From NCBI RefSeq assembly GCF_040412425.1, contig NC_089766.1, forward strand, positions 17,941,401 through 18,005,400: DNA of 64,000 nucleotides, in the 5' to 3' direction. The translations under genes and the position numbers were made by a program. Below are positions 11,654-23,487 of this stretch, piece by piece; position 1 is the stretch's first letter, and each line of letters begins with the position of its first letter. The notes beneath the pieces were generated by a model. That model saw only the letters and a list, made by a program, of their open reading frames with translations. It searched no databases and was not told where the DNA came from. The DNA comes from Macrobrachium rosenbergii. Lineage: Eukaryota; Arthropoda; Malacostraca; Decapoda; Palaemonidae.

Positions 11654-12337
11654 TTAGAACTTCACACATCTCGACTTCCTAGCAGCAAAGGCATCTATGG
11701 TTTCATCAAATGATATTTGTTTAGACACTTCCTAATTAATACTTATTAATGCCAGTCCACTGAGGCCTTCCTGAGACATTGTAGATCTTAAGTAAGTTTT
11801 AATCAGCTTGAGTTTGGTGAAGCTTCTCTAAGCAGATGCCACAGTCACTGGAGTGGTGACATATTCTCAGTGCTATCCACATATTGGGATATACTTCCTT
11901 TAGATTTTTCTCCTCCAGAAAAACCAAAAGCTTAAGTGCTGTCATCTTGCATTTGGGCCAAGTTGGAAAAGATTGCGTTTCCACAATCATTTCTTCCACA
12001 ATTAAGTCCGATTTATCTCCCTAGGTCAGGGTTTTGGTCAGTCCTTTAGCTTGCTTCCCAAGCTCATCAGGTGGCAGATCAGGGAAGTTTATGAGAACAC
12101 TAAATTTATTGGCAATGTCACTCATTATTTCTGATCTCTCTTTAGTGATGAAATGCACACATCAACAACTGCACTGAAAAAAGAAACTTCCATTCTTTTC
12201 ACTGCATCACTGGGCTGCTTATTGGGAGCCTCATATGAAAACTGCCTTTGGTAGTTCTGAGTGTTCTTTAAAGCAGCAACCACATTCATCTCCGGTGATG
12301 ACCTGAAGGCTAATGAGCTAATCCTTGCCCCCCCCAC
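11654..12337 (-). pseudogene. ZMYM1-like hAT transposase relic
   Basis: Minus-strand reading gives VKRMEVSFFSAVVDVCISSL (upper end). Then comes KMTALKLLVFLEEKNLKEVY, followed by PNMWIALRI. After a frame change TPVTVASA-RSF-KLKLIKTYLRSTMSQE leads into LSGLALISI. The last part is the hAT C-terminal dimerisation region as found in ZMYM1-like proteins. A stop replaces the usual Glu before RSF, another interrupts SI-EV, and frameshifts join the pieces. The N-terminal zinc finger and most of the catalytic core are missing. It stops at 11654-11656. This is clearly nonfunctional. Confidence 0.8.
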
Positions 12338-12479
12338 TTTAAGAAAGAAAAGTCAAGTATCAAGAAAATGTATTTCAGAGAAAACATGTCAAGTAGCCTA
12401 AGTGTAAAGGGTGTGTTTCAAGTTTATTATAAATATATTTTTATTTATCTTTTTGATATTTAATTTATTTTTTCTATTT

Positions 12480-12553
12480 GTAATTTGGCGCTCCCTCTGT
12501 AATTTAGCATCCTAGGCAGCCACCTGTGTGGCCTATGCCCAGAGCCGGCCCTG
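12480..12553 (-). mobile_element. hAT-type terminal repeat
   Basis: Read on the minus strand from 12553 it starts CAGGGCCGGCTCTGGGCATA and continues into TGCCTAGGATGCTAAATTAC. CAGGGCCGG-type ends belong to a widespread hAT group, and this one lies just upstream of the ZMYM1-like relic in the right orientation. No partner end was found on the left, so the other half of the element is lost or unrecognisable. Confidence 0.55.
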
Positions 12554-12590
12554 CAAATGGGAATGAATGTTGCAACCAAGGTCTAAAGTC

Positions 12591-15500
12591 CAGTGGTCCT
12601 CAAACTTTTTCGTGAGCGACCCCATTTGGAACATTTCAATGTTTTGCGACCCAGAGTAAAGTATAGAGAAAAAAAAATGTACAGCGATATATACACTTTA
12701 TTTTGGAAAAAAATAAATAATGTGCACAGCTTTTCATTCACAAAACTAAACTAGTGGGTTACATGGCACTGCTTTTCCCTTTCACAAAACTAAATTAACA
12801 GGAATCGTGGCACTGCTTTTCATTCACAAAACTAAACTGATAGAGTCCATGGCACTGCTTTTCATTCATAAAACTAAATTAAAAGAATCCATGGCACTGA
12901 TTTTCATTCACAAAACTAAATTAATAGAATCCATGGCACTGCTTTTCATTCACAAAACAAAATTAACAGAATCCATGGCACTGCTTTTCACTCACAAAAC
13001 TAAATTAATAGAATCCATGGCACTGATTTTCATTCACAAAACTGAATTAATAGAATCCATGGCACTGATTTTCATTCACAAAACTGAATTAATAGAATCC
13101 ATGGCACTGATTTTCATTCACAAAACTAAATTAACAGAATCCATGCACTGCTTTTCATTCACAAAACTAAATTAATAGAATCCATGGCACTGCTTTTCAT
13201 TCACAAAATCAAATTAATAGAATCCATGGCACTGCTTTTCATTCACAAAACTAAATTAAAAGAAACCATGGCACTGCTTTTCATTCACAAAACTAAATTA
13301 ATAGAATCGATGGCACTGCTTTTCATTCACAAAATACAATTAATAGAATCCATGGCACTGCTTTTCATTCACAAAACTAAATCAAAAGAATCCATGGCAC
13401 TGCTTTTCATTCACAAAACTAAACTGACAGAGTCCATGGCACTGCTTTTCATTCAAAAAACTAAATTAAAAGAATCCATGGCACTGATTTTCATTCACAA
13501 AATAAAATTAATACAATCCATGGCACTGCTTTTCATTCACAAAACAAAATTAACAGAATCAATGGCACTGCTTTTCACTCACAAAACTAAATTAATAGAA
13601 TCCATGGCACTGATTTTCATTCACAAAACTAAATTAACAGAATCCATGCACTGCTTTTCATTCACAAAACTAAATTAATAGAATCCATGGCACTGCTTTT
13701 TTCACAAAATAAAATTAATAGAATCCACAAAACTAAATTAAAAGAATCCATGGCACTGATTTTCATTCACAAAACTAAATTAATAGAATAGATGGCACTG
13801 CTTTTCATTCACAAAAATAAAATTAATAGAATCCATGGCACTGCTTTTCATTCACAAAACTAAATTAAAAGAATCCATGGCACTGATTTTCATTCACAAA
13901 ACAAAATTAACAGAATCAATGGCACTGCTTTTTTCACAAAACTGAATTAATAGAATCCATGGCACTGATTTTCATTCACAAAACTAAATTAACAGAATAG
14001 AATTCAAAACATGGCACTGCTTTTCATTCACAAAATAAAATTAATAGAATCCATGGTACTGCTTTTCATTCACAAAACTAAATTAAAAGAATCCATGGCA
14101 CTGCTTTTCATTCACAAAACTAAATTAACAGAATAGATGGCACTGCTTTTCATTCACAAAATAAAATTAATAGAATCCATGGCACTGCTTTTCATTCACA
14201 AAACTAAATTAAAAGAATCCATGGCACTGATTTTCATTCACAAAACTAAATTAACAGAATCCACGGCACTGCTTTTCATTCACAAAACTAAATTAATAGA
14301 ATCTATGACACTGCTTTTCATTCATAAAATAAAATTAATGGAATTCAGGGCACTACTTTTCATTCATAAAACTACATTAATAGAATCCATGGAACTGCTT
14401 TTCATTCACAAAACTAAATTAACAGAATCAATGGCACTGCTTTTCATTCACAAAACGAAATTTAAAAAATCCATGGCACTGCTTTTCATTCACAAAACTA
14501 AATTAATAGAATCCATGGCACTGCTTTTTATTCACAAAGCTAAATTAACAGAATCCATGGCACTGATTTTTATTCACAAAACTAAATTAATAGAATCCAT
14601 GGCACTGCTTTTCATTCACCAAATAAAATTAATAGAACTCAAGGCACTGCTTTTCATTCTCAAAATAAAATTAATAGAATCCATGGCACTGCTTTTCATT
14701 CACAAAACTAAATTAATAGAATCCGTGACACTGCTTTTCATTCACAAAACTAAATCAATAGAATCTATGGCAGTGCTTTTCATTCACAAAACTAAATTAA
14801 AAGAATCCAAGGCACTGCTTTTCATTCACAAAACTAAATTAATACAATCCATGGCACTGCTTTTCATTCATTCACAAAACTAAATTAACAGAATCCATGG
14901 CACAGCTTTTCATTCACAAAACTAAATTAATAGAATCCATGGCACTGCTTTTCATTCAAAAACTAAATTGATAGAATCAATGGCACTGCTTTTCATTCAC
15001 AAACTAAATTAACAGAATCCATGGCATTGCTTTTCATTCACAAAACTAAATTAATAAAATCCATGGTACTGCTTTTCGTTCACAAAATAAAATTAATAGA
15101 ATCCATGGCACTGTTTTTCATTCACAAAATAAAATTAACAGAATCTGTGGCACTACTTTTCATTCACAAAACTAAATTAATAGAATCCGTGGCAATGTTA
15201 TTATTCACAATACTAAATTAACAGAATCTATGGTACTGCTTTTCATTCACAAAACTAAATTAATAGAATCCATGACATTGCTTTTCATTCACAAAAATAA
15301 ATGAATAGAATCTATGGCACTGCTTTTCATTCACAAAACTAAATTAATAGAATCCATGGCACTTCTTTTCATTCACAATATAAAATTAATAGAATCCATG
15401 GCACTGCTTTTCTTTCACAAAATAGAATTAATAAAATCCATGGCAATGCTTTTCATTCACAAAATAAAATTAATAGAATCCATGGCACTGCTTTTCATTC

Positions 15501-18090
15501 ACAAAATAAAATTAATAGAATACATGGCACTGCTTTTCATTCACAAAATAAAATTAACAGAATCCATGGCACTGCTTTTCATTCACAAAATAAAATTTGT
15601 AGAATTCATAGCACTGCTTTTCATTCACAATACAAAATTAATAGAATCTATGGCAGTGCTTTTCATTCACAAAATAAAATTAATAGAATCCATGACACTG
15701 ATTTTTAGCCACAATGTAAAATTAATCGAATCCATGGCGCTACTTTACATTCTTTTATTCACAAAACTAAATTAATAGAATCCATGGCACTGCTTTACAT
15801 TCTTTTATTCACAAAACTGAATTAATAGAATCCATGGCACTGCTTTACATTCTTTTATTCACAAAACTAAATTAAAAGAATCCATGGCACTGCTTTTCAT
15901 TCACAAAACCAAATTAATAGAATCCATGGCACTGCTTTTCATTCACAAAACCAAATTAATAGAATCCATGGCACTGCTTTTCATTCACAAAACTAGATTA
16001 AAACAATCCATGGCACTGCTTTTCATTCACAAAACTAAATTAATGGGATCCATGGCACTGCTTTTCATTCACAAAACTAAATTTATAGAATCCATGGCAC
16101 TGGTTTTCATTCACAAAACTAAATTAATAGTATATATGACACTGCTTTTCATTCACAAAACTAAATTAAAAGAATCCATGGCACTGCTTTTCATTCACAA
16201 AACTAAATTAATAGAATCCATGGCACTGATTTTCACTCACAAAACAAAATTAACAGAATCCAGGGCACTGCTTTTCATTTACAAAACTAAATTAATAGAA
16301 TCCATGGCATTGCTTTTCATTCACAAAACTAAATTAGCAGAATCCATGGCACTATTTTTCATTCACAAAACTAAATTAACAGAGTCCGTGGTACTGCTTT
16401 TCACTCACAAAACTAAATTAACAGAATTTATGGCACTGCTTTTCATTCACAAAATAAAATTAATAGACTCCATGGCACAGCTTTTCATTCACAAAACTAA
16501 GTTAACAGAATGTATGGCACTGCCTTTTATTCACAAAACTAATTAATAAAATCCATGGCACTGCTTTTCATTCACAAAACTAAATTAACAGAATCTATGG
16601 CACTGCTTTTCATTCACAAAATAAAATTAATAGAATCCATGGCACTGCTTTTCATTCACAAAATAAAATTAATAGAATCCATGGCACTGCTTTTCAATCA
16701 CAAAATAAAATTAACAGAATCCATGGCACTGCTTTTCATTCACAAAATAAAATTAATAAAATCCATGGCACTGCTTTTCAGTCACAAAATAAAATTAATA
16801 GAATCTATGGCACTGATTTTCATTCACAAAATAAAATTAATAGAATCCATGGCACTGCTTTTCATTCACAAAACTAAATTAATAGAATTCATGGCACTGC
16901 TTTTTTGTTCACAAAATAAAATTAATAGAATCCATGGCACTGCTTTTCATTCTCAAAACTAAATTAACAGAATCTAGGGCACTGCTTTTTATTCACAAAA
17001 CTAAATTAATAGAATCCATGGCACTGCTTTTCTTTCACAAAATAGAATTACTAAAATCCATGGCACTGCTTTTCATTCACAAAACTAAATTAATAGAATC
17101 CATGACACTGCTTTTCATTCACAAGACTAAATTAATGGAATCCATGGCACTGCTTTTCATTCACAAAATAAAATTAATAGAATCCATGGCACTGCTTTTC
17201 ATTCACAAAATAAAATTAATAGAATCCAAGGCATTGCTTTTCATTCACAAAATAAAATTAATAGAATTCATGGCACTGCTTTTCATTCACAAAATAAAAT
17301 TAATAGAATCCATGGCACAGCTTTTCATTCACAAAACTAAATTAATAGAATCCATGGCACTGCTTTTTATTCACAAAATAAAATTAATAGAACCCATGGC
17401 ACTACTTATCATTCACAAAACTAAATTGATAGAATCCATGGCACTGCTTTTCATTCACAAAACTAAATTAATACAATCCATGGCACTGCTTTTCATTCAC
17501 AAAACTAAATTGATAGAATCCATTGCACTACTTTTCATTGACAAAACTAAATTAATAGAATCCAATACACTGCTTTTCATTCACAAAACTAAAGAGAATC
17601 CATGGCACTGCTTTTCATTCACAAAACTAAATCAATAGAATTCATGACACTGCTTTTCATTCGCGTGAGACTAAATTAAAGGGATCCATGGCACTACTGT
17701 CCATTCACAAACAAAATTGATAGAATCCATGGCACTGCTTTTCATTCATAAAACTAAATTAATGGGATCCATGGCACTGCTTTTCATTCACAAAACAAAA
17801 TTAATAGAATCCGTGGCACTGCTTTTCATTCACAAAACAAAATTAATAGGGTCCATGGCACTGGTTTTCATTCACAAAACTAAATTAATGGGATCCATGG
17901 TGCTATTTCTCACTTACCAGTTTGTCAAATCGTGGGTTTATCATGGTAAGGCTGCATCTCATATCATGCTCGGGATTAAGGTTGTTCTCTACTTACTTTT
18001 GATATGGGTCAGAACCTGTGTCCCTGCGACCCATCCAAATTGATCTTGCTACCCAACTTTGGTTTGTGACCCATAGTTTGAGAACCACTG
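12591..18090. mobile_element. hAT-like non-autonomous element filled by a 42-bp minisatellite
   Basis: The left end begins CAGTGGTCCTCAAACTTTTT, followed by GCGACCC. The right end finishes GTTTGAGAACCACTG, preceded by TGACCC. These are inverted hAT-type termini of the CAGTGGTTCT class also seen at 43026 and 46152. Everything between, except about 130 bp at the left and 180 bp at the right, is a tandem array. The 8-base flanks (CTAAAGTC and GTGACTCT) do not match, so target duplication is not confirmed. No transposase remains. Confidence 0.65.
12724..17912 (+). repeat. Minisatellite, 42-bp unit, about 120 copies
   Basis: The unit is ATGGCACTGCTTTTCATTCA joined to CAAAACTAAATTAATAGAAT and CC. 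Because 42 is a multiple of three and one of the six frames lacks a stop in the consensus, that frame reads repeatedly as MALLFIHKTKLIES. The longest open runs are 14137-14883, 16934-17638 and 15884-16546. Indels repeatedly break the frame, and no start context, splice site or flanking exon supports a protein. Variants include AAAATAAAATT for AAAACTAAATT (common after 15100), GATTTTC for GCTTTTC, TTCACTC, and a one-base-shorter CCATGCACTG form. There is longer-range order: the CCATGCACTG unit recurs at 13141 and 13644 with similar neighbours (about 503 bp, twelve units). Three consecutive 50-bp units with an added CATTCTTT lie at 15731-15880. Confidence 0.95.
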
Positions 18091-19250
18091 GTGACTCTAG
18101 ACTGCATAGCTTGGTTACAACATCCACTAAAAACGGTAAACACCTTGATGACAGTAAATTTGCAGTAGATTTTAGCATGATTTTCTTATTAAGCATATTA
18201 AGTAGATTTTGGGGGGCAGCATAAAAACTCCAGTATCAAGCATGTTGCAATAAGGTAAAATAATATCCATATTAGAATGAATGCCAGTGTGGAAATGAAC
18301 CAGTTGGAGATGGGTCTAGCACCCAGTGTTAAATGCATTTCCACACCACTGACTTCCACGCTCGCTTAATTATGAAGTCGTTCAACCATCGGTAAAGTCT
18401 AACGTATATAAAAAGCATGTGTTTTCCTTCACAGTCTAAAGATCATTTCCCATTAACTTCCCTTAAGTTAATTACAATCACTTTTTACATTTATTAAAAC
18501 AATTTTAAATAGATTTCAGTTACCTTCATTAGATGGAAACCTAAAGCTGTCACTCTGTTGTCGTCTGCATTCGACTTCTGCTGCTTCATGATTCAGCGCA
18601 AACAACCATTCTTTGATGGCTCTTTATTCAGTCATTATTATATAAACGTATATAAATATGCAAATGACCGAGAATATAGGTCAATGAATCATATAAGAAA
18701 CTAATATATCTGACCACAACAAACACCTAAAAAGAATGTGGAAATTTTTCCGCACTTGGTGTGGCAGACTGTAAAATGAAGACCCCACTTCCGCACCCGA
18801 TCATCTTGTGCATCAAAACTTCCACACCGAAGGCCACATTTCCATGTTTTGGCAACACTGCTAGCAACCAACAGCATTCTGTGTCTTGGCACAAAGCAGC
18901 CTCTATGACTGCTTTAATGGAGTATATCCTAAATAAACTACCTGATCTAATCTCACATACAACTTTGCAGTCTTCATGTCGGGGCCGGGATTCCTTGTTA
19001 ATGGCAGGGCTCCCATGTTACTAGCCTATAATATATTCTGTGGGTCTTTTTTCATTTTTACAAATGTACATAATTTTAAAATAATGCTCTATCATCACTT
19101 GTGAATAGTCATGCCTTATCCCTCACTTAAGTAACAAATCAGGAAATATCAAGTGAATAAACTCACCTGCCAAAACTGAAGCAAAATAGTGAGTGACATC
19201 GCTGGTCATGTACAAACAGTCGTCTTAACTACACAAAACGTAACGGTAGA
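18091..19250. other. Gene-poor interval
   Basis: No exon or element is recognised between the hAT-like right end and the nested repeat at 19252. Composition is ordinary, with scattered A/T runs. Confidence 0.35.
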
Positions 19251-19251
19251 A

Positions 19252-20027
19252 CTAAGCATTAGCTCCGCGTCGGGTACTTCCTTTAAAATTGACTTTTCCT
19301 ACACAGTAGTATTTTGGTTGCTTATCAAGAATTTACCATTATTTTTTGACAGTCGACTGTAACCTGTAATTAACCTCCAAACTGATTATGTTTTTGGTAT
19401 TTCTAAGTAATAGCTCCACACAGACTGTATGGAATGGTTCCGCGAATACCAAAGTCATGAGGGAGCCATGTGTTTAAGGGATTGGCTAAGGAAATCTATT
19501 ATAAAAGGGAGCATACTAACCTAATGTACCCAAACCTAGTAGGTCGTGTTACTTATACAGGGGCTCCCTCTCGCTGGTAAAGGAAACCACTTTTTTACCA
19601 AAAGGAAACGAGATAGCATTCCAGGATTTACATACAAAAACATTCCCTGAGGTTAACACTGCCCAAAAAAATGTAAATTCTTGATAAGCATCCAAAATAC
19701 TGTAATAGTAAATTTTAAAGGAAAGACCCGACGTGGAGCTAATGCTTAGTGCTACTGTTTTTGTATGCTGGGCATCCTGGAATGCTATCGTGCATGTGCA
19801 GTGTTATTGGGGAACTTTTGGTAAAAAGTGGTTCCTTTACCCGGAGGGCGGAGCCCCTGGCTAAGTAACACTGCCTACTAGGTTAGGTTTGATTAGGTCA
19901 GCATGGTTCCTTTTATAACAGATTTCCTTAGCCAGGCCGTTCTTGAACATATGGCTCCCTAATGGTTTTGGTATTCGCGGAACCGTTCCATACAGTCCGT
20001 GCGTAACTATTACTTAGAAATACCGAT

Positions 20028-20030
<3 letters not shown>
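19252..20030. mobile_element. Repeat element nested inside an inverted copy of itself
   Basis: Block A1 (19252-19336, beginning AGCTCCGCGTCGGG) is inverted at 19676-19745. Block A2 (about 19396-19652, containing AATGGTTCCGCGAATACC) is inverted at about 19752-20028. The order is A1, A2, A1-inverted, A2-inverted. A related sequence at 44765-45040 has A1 followed by inverted A2 only. The simplest reading is an outer copy (A1 to inverted A2) interrupted by a second copy in reverse orientation (A2 to inverted A1). Ends share AGCTCC-C. No protein is encoded. Confidence 0.65.

Positions 20031-20032
<2 letters not shown>

Positions 20033-20097
<65 letters not shown>
20033..20097. repeat. (GA)n microsatellite
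   Basis: An uninterrupted GA dinucleotide run abuts the nested element. Confidence 0.95.
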
Positions 20098-20101
<4 letters not shown>

Positions 20102-20415
20102 ATTCTAACTATATATTATTATTTCGTTTCTTACTTCCAAAATGAGTTTGTGTTTATTGTTCTATTAGAATTGTCGGTTTGTGACGGTGGCTGCGTGTCA
20201 TCAAGATCCCTTGCCAAAGTGCTGCTCATAAGTGTGATAATGTCAGTGTGGTCTCGACAGGAGGATGGCCGAAGTGGAGATGATAAACAGGAAGCGTCAC
20301 CAACCGACAATCCTAAACACTCCCACCAGGCAACAGCATTCAAGGCCACTGACTGTTGGTTAGGTGTGGGGTCGGGGATGGGGGATTTGCTTAAAGTGGG
20401 CCTTTCGTAACAAAG

Positions 20416-21086
20416 GGGCCGTTCAAAAATTACGTAACGCCTTGTGGGGGGGAGGGGCTACGGCGGAAGTGTCATGAGTGAGACGTGGGGGTGGGAGGGG
20501 GTGCAGCCATAAGTTACTTAACATTTTCAGATTTTTTCTTTGTTTCTTTTGAAAAGATGTAAATGTAGAAGGACACAAGAGAGACGGTAAAGATTTGGCA
20601 ATAGATTATTATTATATATTTTAGCAATATTGAGAATTCGGTATTTTTTTTTTTTTTTGCATAATTGTTTAAAAAATATCACAAACTCAACTCTCGTTTG
20701 TACTTCAACATTTTCCACTATATGTATTACATGACATATAATAATCTCACAAACTCATCCCTTTTCTGAGCTCCGACAGTCTCTACTTATGCATAGATAT
20801 GGCTTAGTTTTAAAAATATCACAAATTAAGTTAATCCTCTTCTAAACATGGCATAAAAGAACACTGTCATTTCAAATTTATCTGTGATTCTTTCATACAA
20901 TGTCATAAAAGTATTAAGAAAAGCCTAAAGATAACAATTTCCAAGTATTAGTCTAGACTAATATATTATTGCATTAAAAAATTTTTTTAGGGACGTCTAG
21001 ACATGTGTTATGAGAAGTGACAAGTTAGGAGGGGGGTCAAAAATTACCAAAAAAAAAAAAAGTGATACGTAATTTCTGAACGGACT
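20416..21086. mobile_element. MITE with terminal inverted repeats and CAAAG target duplication
   Basis: The left end GGGCCGTTCAAAAATTACGT mirrors the right end, which reversed reads AGTCCGTTCAGAAATTACGT. CAAAG flanks both sides (20411-20415 and 21087-21091). The 671-bp body has G-rich ends and an AT-rich centre, with no transposase. The terminus resembles one found in many arthropod genomes, but I cannot name the superfamily. Confidence 0.65.
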
Positions 21087-21091
21087 CAAAG

Positions 21092-22079
21092 CAGTTATTT
21101 TGGAACGATTAAGAACCCGCCAGAATCAAAGTGCATATGTGCGATACTAATTTGACGTCAGATGTCACACTGAGTCCTGTGTATCAAATTGGCAACTCCT
21201 CCTGCAATGCCAAGACTTTGGAAGTGGTCGATTCGTAATGTATATTGCAATTTTAAATTTGTATTGGTGATTAACTGCCTAAAATACTGCATAAACTTAT
21301 TTAGAAGGAAGTTAATGTTATTAACCCATGAAGCGTTAATCGAACTTGCAGTATAGCTGAGTCAAGGCCATTGTGTAGTCAAAGTGAGGACAATTAGGAT
21401 AATGGCATTATTGTGAAAATACACGATCATTTTTATGATTCATTAATGTGAAATCTAAAAATGGAAGTTGGAAAATAGTGCTGTGAAGAAATGACTGAAT
21501 GAATGTATATTTCATAATCTTTGTATTGTTACTGTGAAGATAAAAGGAATTCTTGAAGAACTGAAAAGGTAAATAAAACTTGGTGTTTACGAAGTAATTC
21601 AGTGACGATACCTAACACAGGCGAGAACAGTATTTGATGACGTAGTCGCTTGAAAATGTTACGTGTAACATGTCTGTGTCTAATGACGAATTAAGGTGAT
21701 GACACCTCCTTAATGAGGTACTTAAGTGAAAATGGACTCTAATGATGTTGTAAAGTCCCCGCTCAACGCGTTCTCTGTACAGAACATCCCGTTTTCTGCG
21801 GTGCCTTTTCATCGACCTAAGGTCGATCGGAATATACATTTACCATCATAATTGTAAACTGTGTATATGTTGTCTTTCTAAACAATCATGTTTTATGTAC
21901 AAGTCACGAGTTATTTATGTTATGTGTCAGACATTGTTGATCACTATGTTCTCTGTATGAACCTGTCCTGTTTTTTAAGGAATTAGTTTGAAGGTCATCT
22001 GTAAAGTTTGACAGCGATCTCTGCGAACCACGCAGACGGCATCACCTGTTTTCATCAATAAAACTTTGTACGAGCAGCG
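21092..22079. other. No gene recognised
   Basis: Mixed-composition sequence. An AATAAA lies at about 22056, just before the 77-bp minisatellite. A hidden LTR or 3' UTR cannot be excluded, but no paired LTR was found. Confidence 0.3.
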
Positions 22080-22437
22080 GCTGGCACAAGGCCAGCTAAA
22101 CTAAAACAACAACATCAATAAAGACGGGTCCTAGGAGCAAGAGCCTTATAAGCAGCACAAGGCCAGCTAAATCTAAAACAACAACATCAATAAACCTTTA
22201 CGGGATGCTCTAGGAGCAAGAGCCCGTGCTGGCACAAGGCCAGCTAAATCTAAAACAACAACATCAATAAACCTTTACGGGATGCTCTAGGAGCAAGAGC
22301 CCGTGCTGGCACAAGGCCAGCTAAATCTAAAACAACAACATCAATAAACCAGCGGGATGCTCTAGAGCAGAGCCCTGCTCATTGACAAGGCCAGCTAAAT
22401 CTAAAACAACAAAAAATGAAGAGCCCGTGCTAAATAA
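22080..22437. repeat. Hairpin-rich minisatellite, 72-77-bp unit, about 5 copies
   Basis: Units start near 22080, 22152, 22228, 22305 and 22377. Each has GCTGGCACAAGGCCAGC (GCTGG/CCAGC stem), then CTAAATCTAAAACAACAACA, TCAATAAA, and TGCTCTAGGAGCA (TGCTC/GAGCA stem around TAG). The central two units are nearly identical and the outer ones diverge. No frame stays open. Confidence 0.85.
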
Positions 22438-22821
22438 ACAAATCTGAAAAACAAAATCAATACCACCAGCAGTGCTTGTCTTCCTAAAAACTTGAATTAA
22501 ACAAATAAAAATAAATAAGTAAAAATTTTCTTTTAAATATCTTTGTACCCATTGCTCTACATGATTTAATTCTAGAGCACGGTCATTCTACTCTAGTGAT
22601 GCCACTTTGTGTTACCACTTATTATTTATAGTTATTTTTCTTATAGAGACAGCCATTATCATTTTATTTATAATCATGCTCAAGTGACTTCTGTATCGTT
22701 ATCATGTAAACTTTGGTTGTTTATCTAGTCTTTTGTTATCATTGTGTAGAACCAGTAAGTAATAACCAGTGTGGAGGAGACTTGTCTGAAGTAGGGAGAG
22801 TGAAAATGAAAGCGCGGGAGA

Positions 22822-22862
22822 TTCAAGGGGAAACTGCCTGAGAGAATAGGCATCCCCTTGAA
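22822..22862. other. Strong hairpin
   Basis: TTCAAGGGG (22822-22830) pairs with CCCCTTGAA (22854-22862), and TGCCT pairs with AGGCA inside it, around GAGAGAAT. It could be the end of a mobile element or a structured transcript. Nothing nearby decides this. Confidence 0.6.
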
Positions 22863-22904
22863 TATCTATCTTCTATAATAATAAAATCCGAGTGGGTCTT
22901 GTTT

Positions 22905-23095
22905 GTCCTCCCCCGGGTGACAGTAGGGGAGACATGAAACAGCCACCCATCCCCTGCAAACCGGTTTGTCCGCCCCGGGTGGGAGCGGGGTGAGTAGGGG
23001 AATGGGAAGGTAGGGGAGACATCCACCCTCCTCCTCCAAAACTTTGTCTGCCCTCGGTGGGGGCGAGGTAGGTAGGGTAGCGCGCCAGCAAGCCC
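22905..23095. repeat. GC-rich degenerate tandem repeat
   Basis: Three imperfect copies begin near 22908, 22965 and 23043 with a TTTGTC-GCCC-CGGTGGG core followed by GTAGGG tracts. The GC-rich block is flanked by AT-rich sequence, with ATAATAAAATCCGAG on the left and TTATAATAAACG on the right. Confidence 0.55.
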
Positions 23096-23099
23096 GTTT

Positions 23100-23427
23100 T
23101 TTATAATAAACGCTATAAATATATAGATACTTTTTTTTTCAGATGATCTCCCGAACACCATCTATAACAACGTAACACCTTAAGAAAGGGAGACACTGGA
23201 ATTCACATGCTTAGCCATCCGCCATTCTGAAGAGCATGTTCCGAGGGCCGAAGCACGATTGGAGAATGGTGGAAAAATGTCGTTTGGACTCATAATGTGA
23301 TCAGATATCCCCGAATCTAGTTTTTGATAATTTTCAGCATTTTTTTTTACAAGGTCACTGCCATAACAGCCTGGATCAAATAGTTGAGGGACCATGAAAT
23401 ACCTTTCTGTCAAATTTCAAGAATTTC

Positions 23428-23487
<60 letters not shown>

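Noticed and set aside
12724..17912. CRISPR-like direct repeat array
   Set aside because: Units are contiguous 42-mers with no unique spacers, and the setting is a eukaryotic genome. It is a minisatellite.
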